In this document: positions 36,245 through 44,784 of the stretch, piece after piece
Layout: each line of letters begins with the position of its first letter
Position numbering within the stretch: position 1 is the first letter of the stretch
NCBI GenBank assembly: GCA_021604005.1
Contig: BQIV01000023.1
Span: 1-64,000 of the forward strand
Length of the DNA stretch: 64,000 bases
Origin: Nitrospirales bacterium
GTDB lineage: Bacteria; Nitrospirota; Nitrospiria; Nitrospirales; UBA8639
Direction: 5' to 3'
Program-made: the position numbers and the translations under genes
Notes under the pieces: model-generated
The model's database searches: none
What the model was told of the DNA's origin: nothing
The model's input: the letters and a program-made list of their open reading frames with translations, nothing else

Positions 36245-36778
36245 ATGAGCTATTTCATGAGATGCCATTCTAGACTCACAATCATTCTCACCTTCCTCAT
36301 CCCACTGCTCAGCTGTGAAGCTTGGCTAGAATGTGCAAATGTTTTTGGAAAATCTGGAAAAAGTGACATCGTGTCGTCTCGCCATGGGAAGCACACCATT
36401 CAAAGCGGTCCAAGACTTCCCACTACCAGAGGGGTAACATCTCAATCAAAGATGACACAGAGACCTGCTCCAAGGGTGCAAATGCCGAGACAAAAACTTA
36501 CATTGAAACGGAGGCGCTTCCAGTCTCCTCAGTTTCATCGTCCAATCCCTTTTTTCTTTCCATCAATAATACCCGAGCACTCAAACTCGATGACCACCGT
36601 CGTGCCGGAAGATAGCCCACCCCCTCAACCTGTCATCAAAGAAAAGCCCAATCCCGCTGAAGTGTCACATCCTCTCGTCATTGAACTACGATGTGGGAAA
36701 TACGTCCGTATCCCCTGGCCAGAGTCAGGCATATTATATTCTGAGGAGAGACAAGAGGAACGATGCGGTTCGCCTTAG
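36245..36778 (+). CDS. Hypothetical exported Pro/Arg-rich protein
   Basis: A 177-residue product from the ATG at 36245. It starts with a hydrophobic segment (LTIILTFLIPLLSC) that could be a signal peptide or lipoprotein signal, followed by a long low-complexity stretch rich in Arg, Pro and Gln. It ends with a more ordered region, VSHPLVIELRCGKYVRIPWP. A GTG at 36104 would add 47 residues, but it lies upstream of the hairpin and is less likely. No family is recognised. It is a single gene upstream of hipBA on the same strand. Confidence 0.5.
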   Translation: MSYFMRCHSRLTIILTFLIPLLSCEAWLECANVFGKSGKSDIVSSRHGKHTIQSGPRLPTTRGVTSQSKMTQRPAPRVQMPRQKLTLKRRRFQSPQFHRPIPFFFPSIIPEHSNSMTTVVPEDSPPPQPVIKEKPNPAEVSHPLVIELRCGKYVRIPWPESGILYSEERQEERCGSP

Positions 36779-36913
36779 GGTATAAAGTCGGGTCTTTCAA
36801 ATGTTTCTCTTCTCCTCACACACAACTGCAATATCTCGATTAACTGTCAAATTCCATTCCTCAAGAACATGCGGTAATAGGCAACTGCATACATCGATCC
36901 TACAATCTACAAA

Positions 36914-36985
36914 TATACAATTTAACGTATAGCAATAAAATATACGCCAATTCGAATATTTCCTAAATATACTATTTAGCGTATA
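36914..36985. promoter_or_regulatory. Three hipBA operators at exact 27-bp spacing
   Basis: TATAC-N8-GTATA occurs at 36914-36931 and 36968-36985, with a near copy TATAC-N8-GAATA at 36941-36958. Starts are 27 bp apart. E. coli HipB binds TATCC-N8-GGATA, the same half-site geometry (established). A TATAAT (36982-36987) overlaps the last operator, so binding would block the promoter. Confidence 0.8.
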
Positions 36986-37009
36986 ATTAGGCTGAATAGA
37001 GGAAAGAGA

Positions 37010-37261
37010 ATGAGCAATCTTGCACGCAACCCGAAACAGATCGGCAATCTGATCCGCCAAGCCCGGAAAGAGCGGAGCTTGAGCCAGGCGCAGCTTGGTG
37101 AAAAGACAGGATTGCGTCAGGCGACTATTTCGCAGATCGAAACCGGGAATCCGGCGGCAACCATGGAAACCATCCTTGCGGTTTTGGCTGTTCTTGATCT
37201 GGAGTTTCGGATCGTGCGTCGATCCAAAGGAACGGCTGCCGCGATCGAGGATATTTTCTGA
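37010..37261 (+). CDS. hipB: HipB-type XRE-family antitoxin/repressor
   Basis: An 83-residue helix-turn-helix protein: IGNLIRQARKERSLSQAQLG followed by RQATISQIETGNPAATMETI at residues ~10-50 is the XRE/Cro fold, with a short C-terminal strand EFRIVRR used for dimer contact in HipB. It lies directly upstream of hipA and overlaps its start (stop/start ATGG junction at 37261). It binds the three upstream palindromes (inference from geometry) and neutralises HipA. Confidence 0.92.
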   Translation: MSNLARNPKQIGNLIRQARKERSLSQAQLGEKTGLRQATISQIETGNPAATMETILAVLAVLDLEFRIVRRSKGTAAAIEDIF

Positions 37262-38586
37262 TGGCACGGTCCCGCCAACATCGTCCGCTACGTGTGCTAT
37301 TAAACAATCGCCTGGTTGGTCAACTTGAGAAGGCGGTGAGCGGAGCTGTCGCTTTTCAGTATGACCAAAGCTGGCTGGCGTGGAAACATGCGATTCCGAT
37401 TTCGCTTTCCCTGCCATTACGGGAAGATCCGTTCCGTGGGGAACCGGTCATGGCAGTGTTTGAAAATCTTTTGCCGGACTCCGACGCACTCCGCCGGCGT
37501 GTGGCGGAAAAAGTTGGCACGGCAGGGACTGATGCCTACAGACTACTTGCGGCCATTGGCCGAGACTGTGTCGGAGCATTGCAATTTATCAGTAACGATG
37601 AAGCGGTTCCTACCTTAGGGGCCATGGACATTTCCGGCGAGGCAGTCACGAATGTAGCCATAGAAAAACTGCTTAATAATTTAGCGCAAGCACCTATGGG
37701 GCTGAGCCGTGATGATGCGTTTCGGATATCAATAGCCGGGGGCCAGGAAAAAACGGCACTACTTCGGTATAAGGGAAAGTGGTTCAAACCACATGGGACG
37801 ACACCGACTACCCATATTTTCAAAAAACAGATCGGTCGGTTACCGAACGGCCTTGATCTTTCGAGCAGTGTCGAAAATGAATATTACTGTCTGAAACTGG
37901 CAGCGGCTTTCGGCCTGCCGGCCGCCAAAGCGGATATTCACACATTTGGTAAGACACAGACACTGGTGATCGAACGCTTTGATCGTCGATGGACCAAAGA
38001 TAAGCGGCTCTTGCGTTTACCACAGGAGGATTGTTGCCAGGCGCTGTCCGTGCCGCCGACTAGAAAATATCAACGTGATGGCGGACCAGGAATAATCAAG
38101 GTTTTGGATCTACTCAAGGGCAGCGACAACCCTGGCGAAGACCAGAAAACCGTGTTGAAAGCACAAATTCTTTTCTGGTTGATTGGTGCCACAGAAGGAC
38201 ATGCCAAGAATTTCAGTCTCTTTCTTGGTCCGGGTGGGAGTTATTCGTTAACGCCGCTCTATGATGTACTCACTGCACAACCAAGCTTCCACGCAGGCCA
38301 GATCCAACGCAAGCAGATGAAACTCGCGATGTCAATTGGCACCAGCCGTCACTACCGAGTCAGCGAAATTATCAGGCGACATTTCATTCAGACTGGTGAT
38401 GCAGCCGGGTTGCCAAAAGCCCTGATTCGCGAATCGATAGAGGAAATGGTGGATAGGGGAAAGACGGCCATTCATACAATAGAAAGCGAATTACCAACTG
38501 ATTTTCCCGAGGTCATTCATACTGCAGTTCGGGATGCTCTGATCGATCGTCTAGCCAAACTACGGGTGAGTCGGCCAGCGGGATAA
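37261..38586 (+). CDS. hipA: HipA-family serine/threonine-kinase toxin
   Basis: A 441-residue HipA kinase; in E. coli it phosphorylates glutamyl-tRNA synthetase and causes growth arrest. Features in order: the N-terminal subdomain with FENLLPDSDALRRR (67-80); the P-loop/autophosphorylation site FRISIAGGQEKTALL (154-168, Ser157 equivalent to Ser150 of E. coli); the catalytic loop ATEGHAKNFS (310-319); and the metal Asp335 in PLYDV. The usual catalytic Asp (D309 in E. coli, 23 residues before the metal Asp) is Glu312 here, which may lower activity. The neighbours are hipB upstream and a decayed IS30 downstream. Confidence 0.92.
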   Translation: MARSRQHRPLRVLLNNRLVGQLEKAVSGAVAFQYDQSWLAWKHAIPISLSLPLREDPFRGEPVMAVFENLLPDSDALRRRVAEKVGTAGTDAYRLLAAIGRDCVGALQFISNDEAVPTLGAMDISGEAVTNVAIEKLLNNLAQAPMGLSRDDAFRISIAGGQEKTALLRYKGKWFKPHGTTPTTHIFKKQIGRLPNGLDLSSSVENEYYCLKLAAAFGLPAAKADIHTFGKTQTLVIERFDRRWTKDKRLLRLPQEDCCQALSVPPTRKYQRDGGPGIIKVLDLLKGSDNPGEDQKTVLKAQILFWLIGATEGHAKNFSLFLGPGGSYSLTPLYDVLTAQPSFHAGQIQRKQMKLAMSIGTSRHYRVSEIIRRHFIQTGDAAGLPKALIRESIEEMVDRGKTAIHTIESELPTDFPEVIHTAVRDALIDRLAKLRVSRPAG

Positions 38587-38945
38587 AAGGAAAATCCTTG
38601 AACCCCATGCTCGTCGACTGCGCTACGATAGGGTGCAGAAATGGTGAAACCACGAAATCAAGGACACATGCAGGGCAAAGCATTTGCCTTGCAATATCGA
38701 GTACTGAATCGAAGACTACGTGTTTTTTGTTTTATTTCCCAATCTGCCTCATAAAGAAACTGACTGCCCTTAGAGGCGATAGTCCAAATTCACTCATAGT
38801 GTGTGCTGAACGAAAGTAATTGAGATGGCGACATTTTTTCATATTATTAATCAAGATACTTGACCCATATTCCCCTTTTCATTCACACGCCCCATATTCT
38901 AAAAGGAAGTGCACCACTGTATCCTTATGCAGAAGGAGGAGGTGT
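38587..38945. other. Region between hipA and the IS30 remnant
   Basis: No gene is recognised. The frame at 38598-38819 has no family features. No clear IS30 inverted-repeat end was identified. Confidence 0.35.
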
Positions 38946-39919
38946 ATGGAAAAGCGGTATCGTCATTTCGATCACAAAGAACGTACACTCATTTATTGGT
39001 GGCAGAAAGAGTACCTTAGCCTCAGAGAAATCGGGCGACACTTGCGGTGCAGTCATACGAGTATAAGTCGCGAACTTCAACGGAACCTCTGGTGTGGGCA
39101 ACACTAGTATCCCCGAGGAGCGGAACTGATCGCGAAGGATCGCTTGCAGGGACGCGTGAAACGTGATCGCTTAAAATTAAATGCGGTCCGAGCATATGTG
39201 CAGCAGAAATTGCAATGTGGCTGGGCCCCGGAATTCATCGCTGGGCGCATACGTCACCAGGGCCAACGGTCTTCGGTCTGCCACGAATCGATCTGCTAAT
39301 ACATTTATGGGTTCGCGCCTCAGTTGATCATCTATTTGCCTCGCCAGCATTCCAAACGGAGAACGAAGCAACCGGCTCGAAAGACCGGTGAACGAATCCA
39401 GAACCAAACAGGCCTAGAGAGACGTCCGAAGGCGGCGACCGGGCGGCGAGTGTGTGATCACTGGGAGGCCGATACGCTGGTGGCGGAGGACAGGAAGCAT
39501 GGCCTGAATGTCTTGGGTGATCGCAGGAGTCGCCTGACTCATCTCAGTGTCTTCGCCACAAAGACGGCTGGAGACACGCAACAGGCCATTCGGCGTCGCT
39601 TGAAGGCCTAACCCAGTGCACTGAAGCAATCCATTACCTATGAGAACGGGAGTGACAATGTCTTCCATGACGAGGTCCATAGAGCCTTAGGCACGACGTC
39701 ATTCTTCTGTGCACCCTGCCATAGTTGGGAGAAAGGCAGTGTGGAGCACGTGAACAGCTTGATCAGACGGTTCCTCCCGAAAGGCACAAACTTTCAGCAC
39801 TTTGGACCGGCGACAGTGAATCGCATCGAAACGTTATTGAACAACCGACCGCGGAAATGTTTACACGATCGGGACCCCTTGAGGTCTTTCGCGAAGCCCG
39901 TCGTGCACTTCCACGTTGA
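38946..39919 (+). pseudogene. IS30-family transposase, decayed
   Basis: From ATG 38946 a single reading phase encodes the IS30 helix-turn-helix (HFDHKERTLIYWWQKEYLSL, LREIGRHLRCSHTSISREL), GWAPEFIAGRI, the DDE catalytic segments RVCDHWEADTLV and the region with TYENGSDNVFHDEV, and GSVEHVNSLIRRFLPKGT. It is interrupted by TAG at 39105, TAA at 39297 and TAA at 39609, all in frame, and needs one frameshift near 39875 to read the usual end PLEVFREARRALPR. The catalytic order is otherwise kept. Confidence 0.88.
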
Positions 39920-39936
39920 ATGTGGCATTTGGATGA

Positions 39937-40809
39937 CTATAACCGATGTATTTCCCGCTGCTCCATCGCATGAGTAACTGACGCGAGGAGGTTCTCATCC
40001 TCCAAAGGTTTGATCAGATAGTTGACGAGCATCCCGTGCGAGACCAGGCTAGCCAATGACTCGTTCTGGTGTAAATGGGTCTCCATCTCCGCCTCGTGCT
40101 GAACGACATTCCAAAGAAGTTTGGCGGATGCGCCTCCCAATACTTCCGTCCCCAGTCCCCTATGCTCAGCAATGAGTTGCTGCATGTGAGAGTCGCCGGT
40201 TACGTCCACGATCAGATCAGTGCCTTCCGAGGCAATCAGACTCATGGCATCGTGGACGACGGGAATACGTAGCTCATTGGCATGTTTCAGTGCTGGTGCG
40301 TCTGGATCTTTGTCGGTGATCCCGACAATCTCAATGCCGGGCATATGGCTGAATAGACTGAGCAGTGCGCTTCCACCTTTGCCGCCTCCTAGGATAGCGA
40401 TTTTTGTTGGTCCGGTATTCCCTGTCTCAAAATGCGGTACCCCGGTCAGGCCAATCAGGGAGATGCTCGGGTAATTCTTCTTGAAATAGGTGATGGCTTC
40501 CAGGCCCTTTTTCTTGGGGATATCCGTGATAATGACATCGACGTCAAAGCTATTCTCGCTCGAACCCATCGCCTCGATAGCTTTATCTCCGTTCTCTGTC
40601 TCAATCACGTCGTATCCGGCCCCCTCGAGCTTTACGCGTATATTTTCTCTGACATCCGACTCATCCTCGACGACCATCACACAGCCCTTTGTCTCCTTAG
40701 CTCTTTTTTTAGGAGACAGGAAACCTAGGCAGAGATACAAGACCCAGACCATCACAGCGAGGGCGACTACAATTCCCAGGTATCCCCAGAATCCCAGTGT
40801 TGTAAACAT
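39937..40809 (-). CDS. Membrane-anchored receiver domain interrupted by an NAD(P)-binding domain
   Basis: A 290-residue protein. Residues ~8-30 form a membrane helix. Residues 42-128 read as the first part of a response-regulator receiver: the acidic pair Glu48/Asp49, phospho-acceptor Asp96 in VIITDIPKKKGLE, and Thr122 in LIGLTG. Residues ~134-245 are a Rossmann domain (KIAILGGGKGGSALLSLF, TDLIVDVTGDS) like the N-terminus of homoserine or inositol dehydrogenases. Residues 250-290 then resume the receiver with the conserved Lys267-Pro268 (NYLIKPLEDENLLASV). The receiver thus seems split by an inserted domain. No kinase lies next to it. Confidence 0.82.
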   Translation of the reverse strand: MFTTLGFWGYLGIVVALAVMVWVLYLCLGFLSPKKRAKETKGCVMVVEDESDVRENIRVKLEGAGYDVIETENGDKAIEAMGSSENSFDVDVIITDIPKKKGLEAITYFKKNYPSISLIGLTGVPHFETGNTGPTKIAILGGGKGGSALLSLFSHMPGIEIVGITDKDPDAPALKHANELRIPVVHDAMSLIASEGTDLIVDVTGDSHMQQLIAEHRGLGTEVLGGASAKLLWNVVQHEAEMETHLHQNESLASLVSHGMLVNYLIKPLEDENLLASVTHAMEQREIHRL

Positions 40810-41108
40810 GTTGCCCCCCTTTCTGCTGTATGCCGCCTCTTAGGGTATATTCCCTGAGGAGACCATTCAGATTCCGCATCCATCGACCTCATGCGCCTAC
40901 TCGAGAAGTTTCCATTTCATTTTCAGCTCAACGCCTGCACAGGCTTCTGATTTTTTCACCGAGAATGAGACGATAACGCCCCCATGAAATTGTTGAGCCT
41001 GTAGTCCCACCTCAGATCGAGGTAGCTCCTCGTAAGGTAGGCAGCTAACCGAATTCCCGTCTGAACCTGTGGGCAGACAAAGTTGGCCCTTTAACCTCGT
41101 ACTGAAAA
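40810..41108. other. Intergenic region upstream of the receiver gene
   Basis: Should contain the promoter of the leftward receiver gene. The 120-codon frame at 40897-41259 lacks family features and overlaps the candidate small RNA; it is not called. Confidence 0.35.
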
Positions 41109-41224
41109 CAAAAAAGCCCTTCAGGCACGTTCTCACCCGAAGAGCTTCCAAGAGCAGTTCTGAATCCAGACGACTTATTGTTAGGCCAGTCACCACATGG
41201 ACACCTCGACTGACTCGTATCAGA
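41109..41224 (-). ncRNA. Candidate small RNA with promoter and terminator
   Basis: On the minus strand a TTGACG (41254-41259), a 17-nt spacer and TAGGCT (41231-41236) would start a transcript near 41224. It would end about 115 nt later at a good hairpin (GCTCTTCGGG / CCTGAAGGGC, 10-nt loop, two G-U pairs) followed by TTTTTT. Internal short stems (CAGTC/GACTG, TCTG/CAGA) are possible. There is no ORF with family features. No known RNA family is recognised. Confidence 0.35.
41110..41145 (-). terminator. Rho-independent terminator (minus strand)
   Basis: A 10-bp stem with two wobble pairs, a 10-nt loop and six T on the minus strand (A at 41110-41115). It may end the small RNA candidate or the transcript of the leftward hypothetical gene at 41407-41829. 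Confidence 0.7.
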
Positions 41225-41291
41225 GCTGTAAGCCTACCCCTTCTTACGAAGTGCGTCAAGCGAGCCTACGTACTAGAGTATACATGGGTGA

Positions 41292-41337
41292 GGGTTAATT
41301 CGCGGGTTTTATAACTCTTTCGAAAAAGAGGTAACCC
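41292..41337. repeat. Nested inverted repeats
   Basis: GGGTTA (41292-41297) pairs with TAACCC (41332-41337) around an inner perfect hairpin CTCTTT-CGAA-AAAGAG (41315-41330). Located just upstream of the small-RNA promoter; the role is unknown. Confidence 0.45.
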
Positions 41338-41406
41338 ATTCTGTGTCGCTTCGAGTTAGCACTCAACATTATGACGCAGGTGATTTGACTCTTTTTGCAA
41401 TCCTTT

Positions 41407-41829
41407 TCATTTTTCTTCGCCTGACGATAGACTCGGAAGCTGCGGATGGGGGACCCGCGAATACAGCAAACTCCTGTTTTTATACTCTTCAATTTCCTCA
41501 TAAGTGGTCACGGCTGCCGTCCCCATATGCTCTATCCACTGTTTATTCCCTGCCCCTTTTATGCGTATCAAATAGAGGCCTGGGTTGAAATCGCTTACCA
41601 GACGTTTGTCCAAAACCCAATAGCAGCCTTCTTCCGTCGGGAATTCTGCCGTCCATTCGCTACACTTTTGAGAAGCGGCTACTCCTATGCGATACGCCTC
41701 ATTCATATGTTCACAGAATGACTCGGCATCAGCAGTACAATCAAATGCTTGGATACGATGAGCCGCACTGTTAAGCACATACGACCGGCCAGTTCCAAGC
41801 GGAGTCTCAATTTTATAAGGACCATTCAT
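41407..41829 (-). CDS. Hypothetical protein, 140 aa
   Basis: No family recognised. The soluble 140-residue protein has an aromatic-rich middle, with EGCYWVLDKRLVSDFNPGLY and GNKQWIEHMGTAAVTTYEE, and a hydrophobic N-terminal strand pattern (YKIETPLGTGRSYVLN). No signal peptide or membrane helix is seen. A preceding purine-rich ribosome-binding site (AGGAG-like, before ATG 41829) supports the start. It is transcribed leftward towards the terminator at 41110-41145. Coding potential seems real from the coherent amino-acid pattern. Confidence 0.55.
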   Translation of the reverse strand: MNGPYKIETPLGTGRSYVLNSAAHRIQAFDCTADAESFCEHMNEAYRIGVAASQKCSEWTAEFPTEEGCYWVLDKRLVSDFNPGLYLIRIKGAGNKQWIEHMGTAAVTTYEEIEEYKNRSLLYSRVPHPQLPSLSSGEEK

Positions 41830-42007
41830 TACACATGAACTCCTTCACTCGCGACCAAACTCATTTTCCTGATAATCATTATTTTACCGTTCATCTTCCT
41901 AGAAAGAATCGATCTTGAATCTGGGGAATCTAGAATATTAGAGGCAAGAACACGGTTAGGTTTCCATGTCGCAAAAAACTGCTTACACATTGTTCCTGAG
42001 ATTGTAA

Positions 42008-44665
42008 CTAATCCCCCGCCTTACCAGCTCTTTGCTGGGCAAAGATCTCGCTGCCCAGATAACGTTCCAGTTTTTCACTGAGGTCCGTTGAAAGACGTTC
42101 CAGTGAGGCCATACGGCATAATTGGGTTTCCATTTTTTCTTGTAAGTCCTGTCGGTATTGTCTGAATTCTTCAAATGCCCCAGTCATTCGTGAAGCCACT
42201 TGGGGATTTTTGGGATCAAGCTCTATGAGAAAGTCCGCAACAAACGCATACCCTGATCCATCTTCCGCATGAAAGCCTTTGGGGTTGCCCTGAGAGAAGC
42301 CCCCATAGAGAGCCCGCATTCTGTTCGGCGTAGGATTTTTAAAGACCTCATGTGCTGTGAGGTCTTTCACGATCTGTAGAATATCATCGGATTGTGATCT
42401 CGCAAATGCACCAATCCACTTATCCACGACCAATGCATCCTGTTCAAATTGATAGTAGAAATGCTGGGTCACGCCGTTCCGATACGATTGAGCCTCATCC
42501 ATATTGATGATGATGTTCAGCGCAGCATAACGGTCGGTCATATTATTGGCCTGACTGTATTGCCGCACGGCCAGCTTCGCAACATCAGCGTCTGCTGAAT
42601 GCGAGAGATAGGAAAGTGCCATATTTTGCAAACTTCGGCGCCCAACATCTTCACGATTATATGGTGTATCTGGCTCGTACTGAGCCGTGTACGTCTCAAA
42701 AAACTCATCGTGTAACTGACGACCAAGTGTTTCTAAAAATGCCTTACGGACCGCCAGTATGGCATGCGGATCAATTACTGCACGCTTAGGTGCCAACTCA
42801 TGATAGAGGGGCAGGCTTAAGGCTAAGCTCATGAGTGCCCGATCCATGTCGGCTCGCTTTAAAATACGACGAAACGAATCCAGAACATCGTCGTGAACAA
42901 CAATTTCTTTTCCATGTTCATAGCGATCAATCTGCTCCAAAAGTTTCGACGTGAGAAATCTGTTGCCTGCTTCCCACTGATTGAATCCATCATGATCATG
43001 CACCATCAAATGACGCAATTGATCATCGGTATACGGAGCATCCAGTTTAACAGGAGCAGAAAAATGGCGGAATAAGGAAGGAACAGAGTCTGGGGGAACC
43101 TGCTCAAATGTAAACGTGTGCGTCGCGTTCGTCAGCTCCAGGACATCATGCAGGATGTCCTGCCCCGCAGGACCAACTAACCCAAATGTTACTGGGATGT
43201 GTCTGGGTTGCCCGTTTGATTGACTGTCTATCATCGGAACAACTTGTTCAAGCGTGAGGGTCAATGTTTGCGTGGGAGTATGATAGGACCAATCGGCTTT
43301 CACTTCAGGCGTGCCAGCCTGCGTATACCACAACATGAACTGACTGAGGTCGCGACCGGAAGCCTCTTCCATACAGTGCACCCAGTCCTCTACGGTGACG
43401 GCATGCCCGTCGAACCGATCAAAATATGCATCCGACACCCTGCGAAAACCTCCTTTTCCCAAGAGTGTCTGCAGCATTCTGTTGAGTTCGGCTCCTTTAT
43501 TATAGACGGTCGCTGTATAAAAATTGTTGATGGTGACAAACCGGTCCGGTCTCGGCGGATGCGCCATCGGCCCGGCATCCTCAGGGAATTGACTCATGCG
43601 AAGACTTCTGACATTGGCAATACGATTCACCGCTTGCGACCCCATATCACCTGAAAACTCCTGATCTCTGAAGACCGTCAACCCTTCCTTCAAACACAGC
43701 TGATACCAGTCCCGGCACGTCACGCGATTGCCTGTCCAGTTGTGGAAGTATTCGTGTGCGACCACACCTTCAACTCCTTCATAATCGGCATCGGTGGCAG
43801 TAGCAGGATGCGCCAACACATACTTGGTATTGAAGATATTGAGCGACTTATTTTCCATGGCACCCATATTAAAATCGTCAACAGCCACAATATTGAACAG
43901 ATCAAGATCGTATTCACGACCATACATGTCTTCATCCCATTTCATGGCTTTTTTGAGCGAGGCCATAGCATGACCGAGTTTATCCAGATCTTTGGCTTCG
44001 GCCCAAATACGCAACGTAACGCGACGGCCGCTTGTCGTCACAAAGGTATCTTCAAGGCGTTCCAACTTACCGCCGACAAGGGCGAACAAATAACTGGGTT
44101 TGGGGAATGGATCTTCCCACACTGCGTAATGACGGCCATCATCTATGTGCCCTTGATCGATGAGATTACCGTTAGAAAGGAGGACAGGCGCTGTGGTTGG
44201 ATCGGCAATAATCTTAGTTGTGTAGGTCGCCATATTATCCGGACGGTCGGAGAAATAGGTAATCCGCCGAAACCCTTCGGCTTCACATTGCGTACACCAA
44301 TTGCCACCTGATGTATACAGTCCTTCAAGTGCCGTATTCTGCTCAGGATGAATTCTGACGAGCGTGTCTACCGTAAACGTATCCTGTGTGGGTTGAAGAG
44401 AGAGGGACGCTGTATCAACCACGTAGCCTTCCGCCAAATTCGTGCCTTTGTTGATGTTTTGGTCATTTAACTTCACAGCCAGTAATTCCAGCTCTTCGCC
44501 ATCGAGCACGAGCGGGTTATGGTGTACCCCATTTTTCACAACATGCAATTTGGCATTGACCAACGTCTCCCCTTCGCGGAGATCAAAAATTACATCAACA
44601 TGCTTCACCCAGTAATCAGGTTGTTTATAGTCTTTCAAGTATTTCACGGTATGTTCTTCAGGCAC
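42008..44665 (-). CDS. pepN: Aminopeptidase N (M1 family)
   Basis: A broad-specificity zinc aminopeptidase acting on intracellular peptides. The 885-residue length matches the E. coli-type PepN. GAMENKSLNIFN (substrate N-terminus recognition) is followed by the zinc motif VVAHEYFHNWTGNRV and the third ligand Glu in LKEGLTVFRDQEF. The C-terminal ~430 residues are helical, as in the family. It is a single leftward gene with no operon partner. Confidence 0.96.
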   Translation of the reverse strand: MPEEHTVKYLKDYKQPDYWVKHVDVIFDLREGETLVNAKLHVVKNGVHHNPLVLDGEELELLAVKLNDQNINKGTNLAEGYVVDTASLSLQPTQDTFTVDTLVRIHPEQNTALEGLYTSGGNWCTQCEAEGFRRITYFSDRPDNMATYTTKIIADPTTAPVLLSNGNLIDQGHIDDGRHYAVWEDPFPKPSYLFALVGGKLERLEDTFVTTSGRRVTLRIWAEAKDLDKLGHAMASLKKAMKWDEDMYGREYDLDLFNIVAVDDFNMGAMENKSLNIFNTKYVLAHPATATDADYEGVEGVVAHEYFHNWTGNRVTCRDWYQLCLKEGLTVFRDQEFSGDMGSQAVNRIANVRSLRMSQFPEDAGPMAHPPRPDRFVTINNFYTATVYNKGAELNRMLQTLLGKGGFRRVSDAYFDRFDGHAVTVEDWVHCMEEASGRDLSQFMLWYTQAGTPEVKADWSYHTPTQTLTLTLEQVVPMIDSQSNGQPRHIPVTFGLVGPAGQDILHDVLELTNATHTFTFEQVPPDSVPSLFRHFSAPVKLDAPYTDDQLRHLMVHDHDGFNQWEAGNRFLTSKLLEQIDRYEHGKEIVVHDDVLDSFRRILKRADMDRALMSLALSLPLYHELAPKRAVIDPHAILAVRKAFLETLGRQLHDEFFETYTAQYEPDTPYNREDVGRRSLQNMALSYLSHSADADVAKLAVRQYSQANNMTDRYAALNIIINMDEAQSYRNGVTQHFYYQFEQDALVVDKWIGAFARSQSDDILQIVKDLTAHEVFKNPTPNRMRALYGGFSQGNPKGFHAEDGSGYAFVADFLIELDPKNPQVASRMTGAFEEFRQYRQDLQEKMETQLCRMASLERLSTDLSEKLERYLGSEIFAQQRAGKAGD

Positions 44666-44784
44666 AGCTTACTCCTCAATTTTTTAAGACTTTTAACTTC
44701 ATAAGTCACAAACTCGTCATGTGATGCAATGAGCAATCATTCGAAGATTCAAGAGCACTGCACTCTCAGCGCTCGAGCAAAACC

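Noticed and set aside
40897-41259. 120-codon leftward frame
   Set aside because: The amino-acid pattern is not protein-like and the frame coincides with a better-supported small-RNA promoter and terminator.
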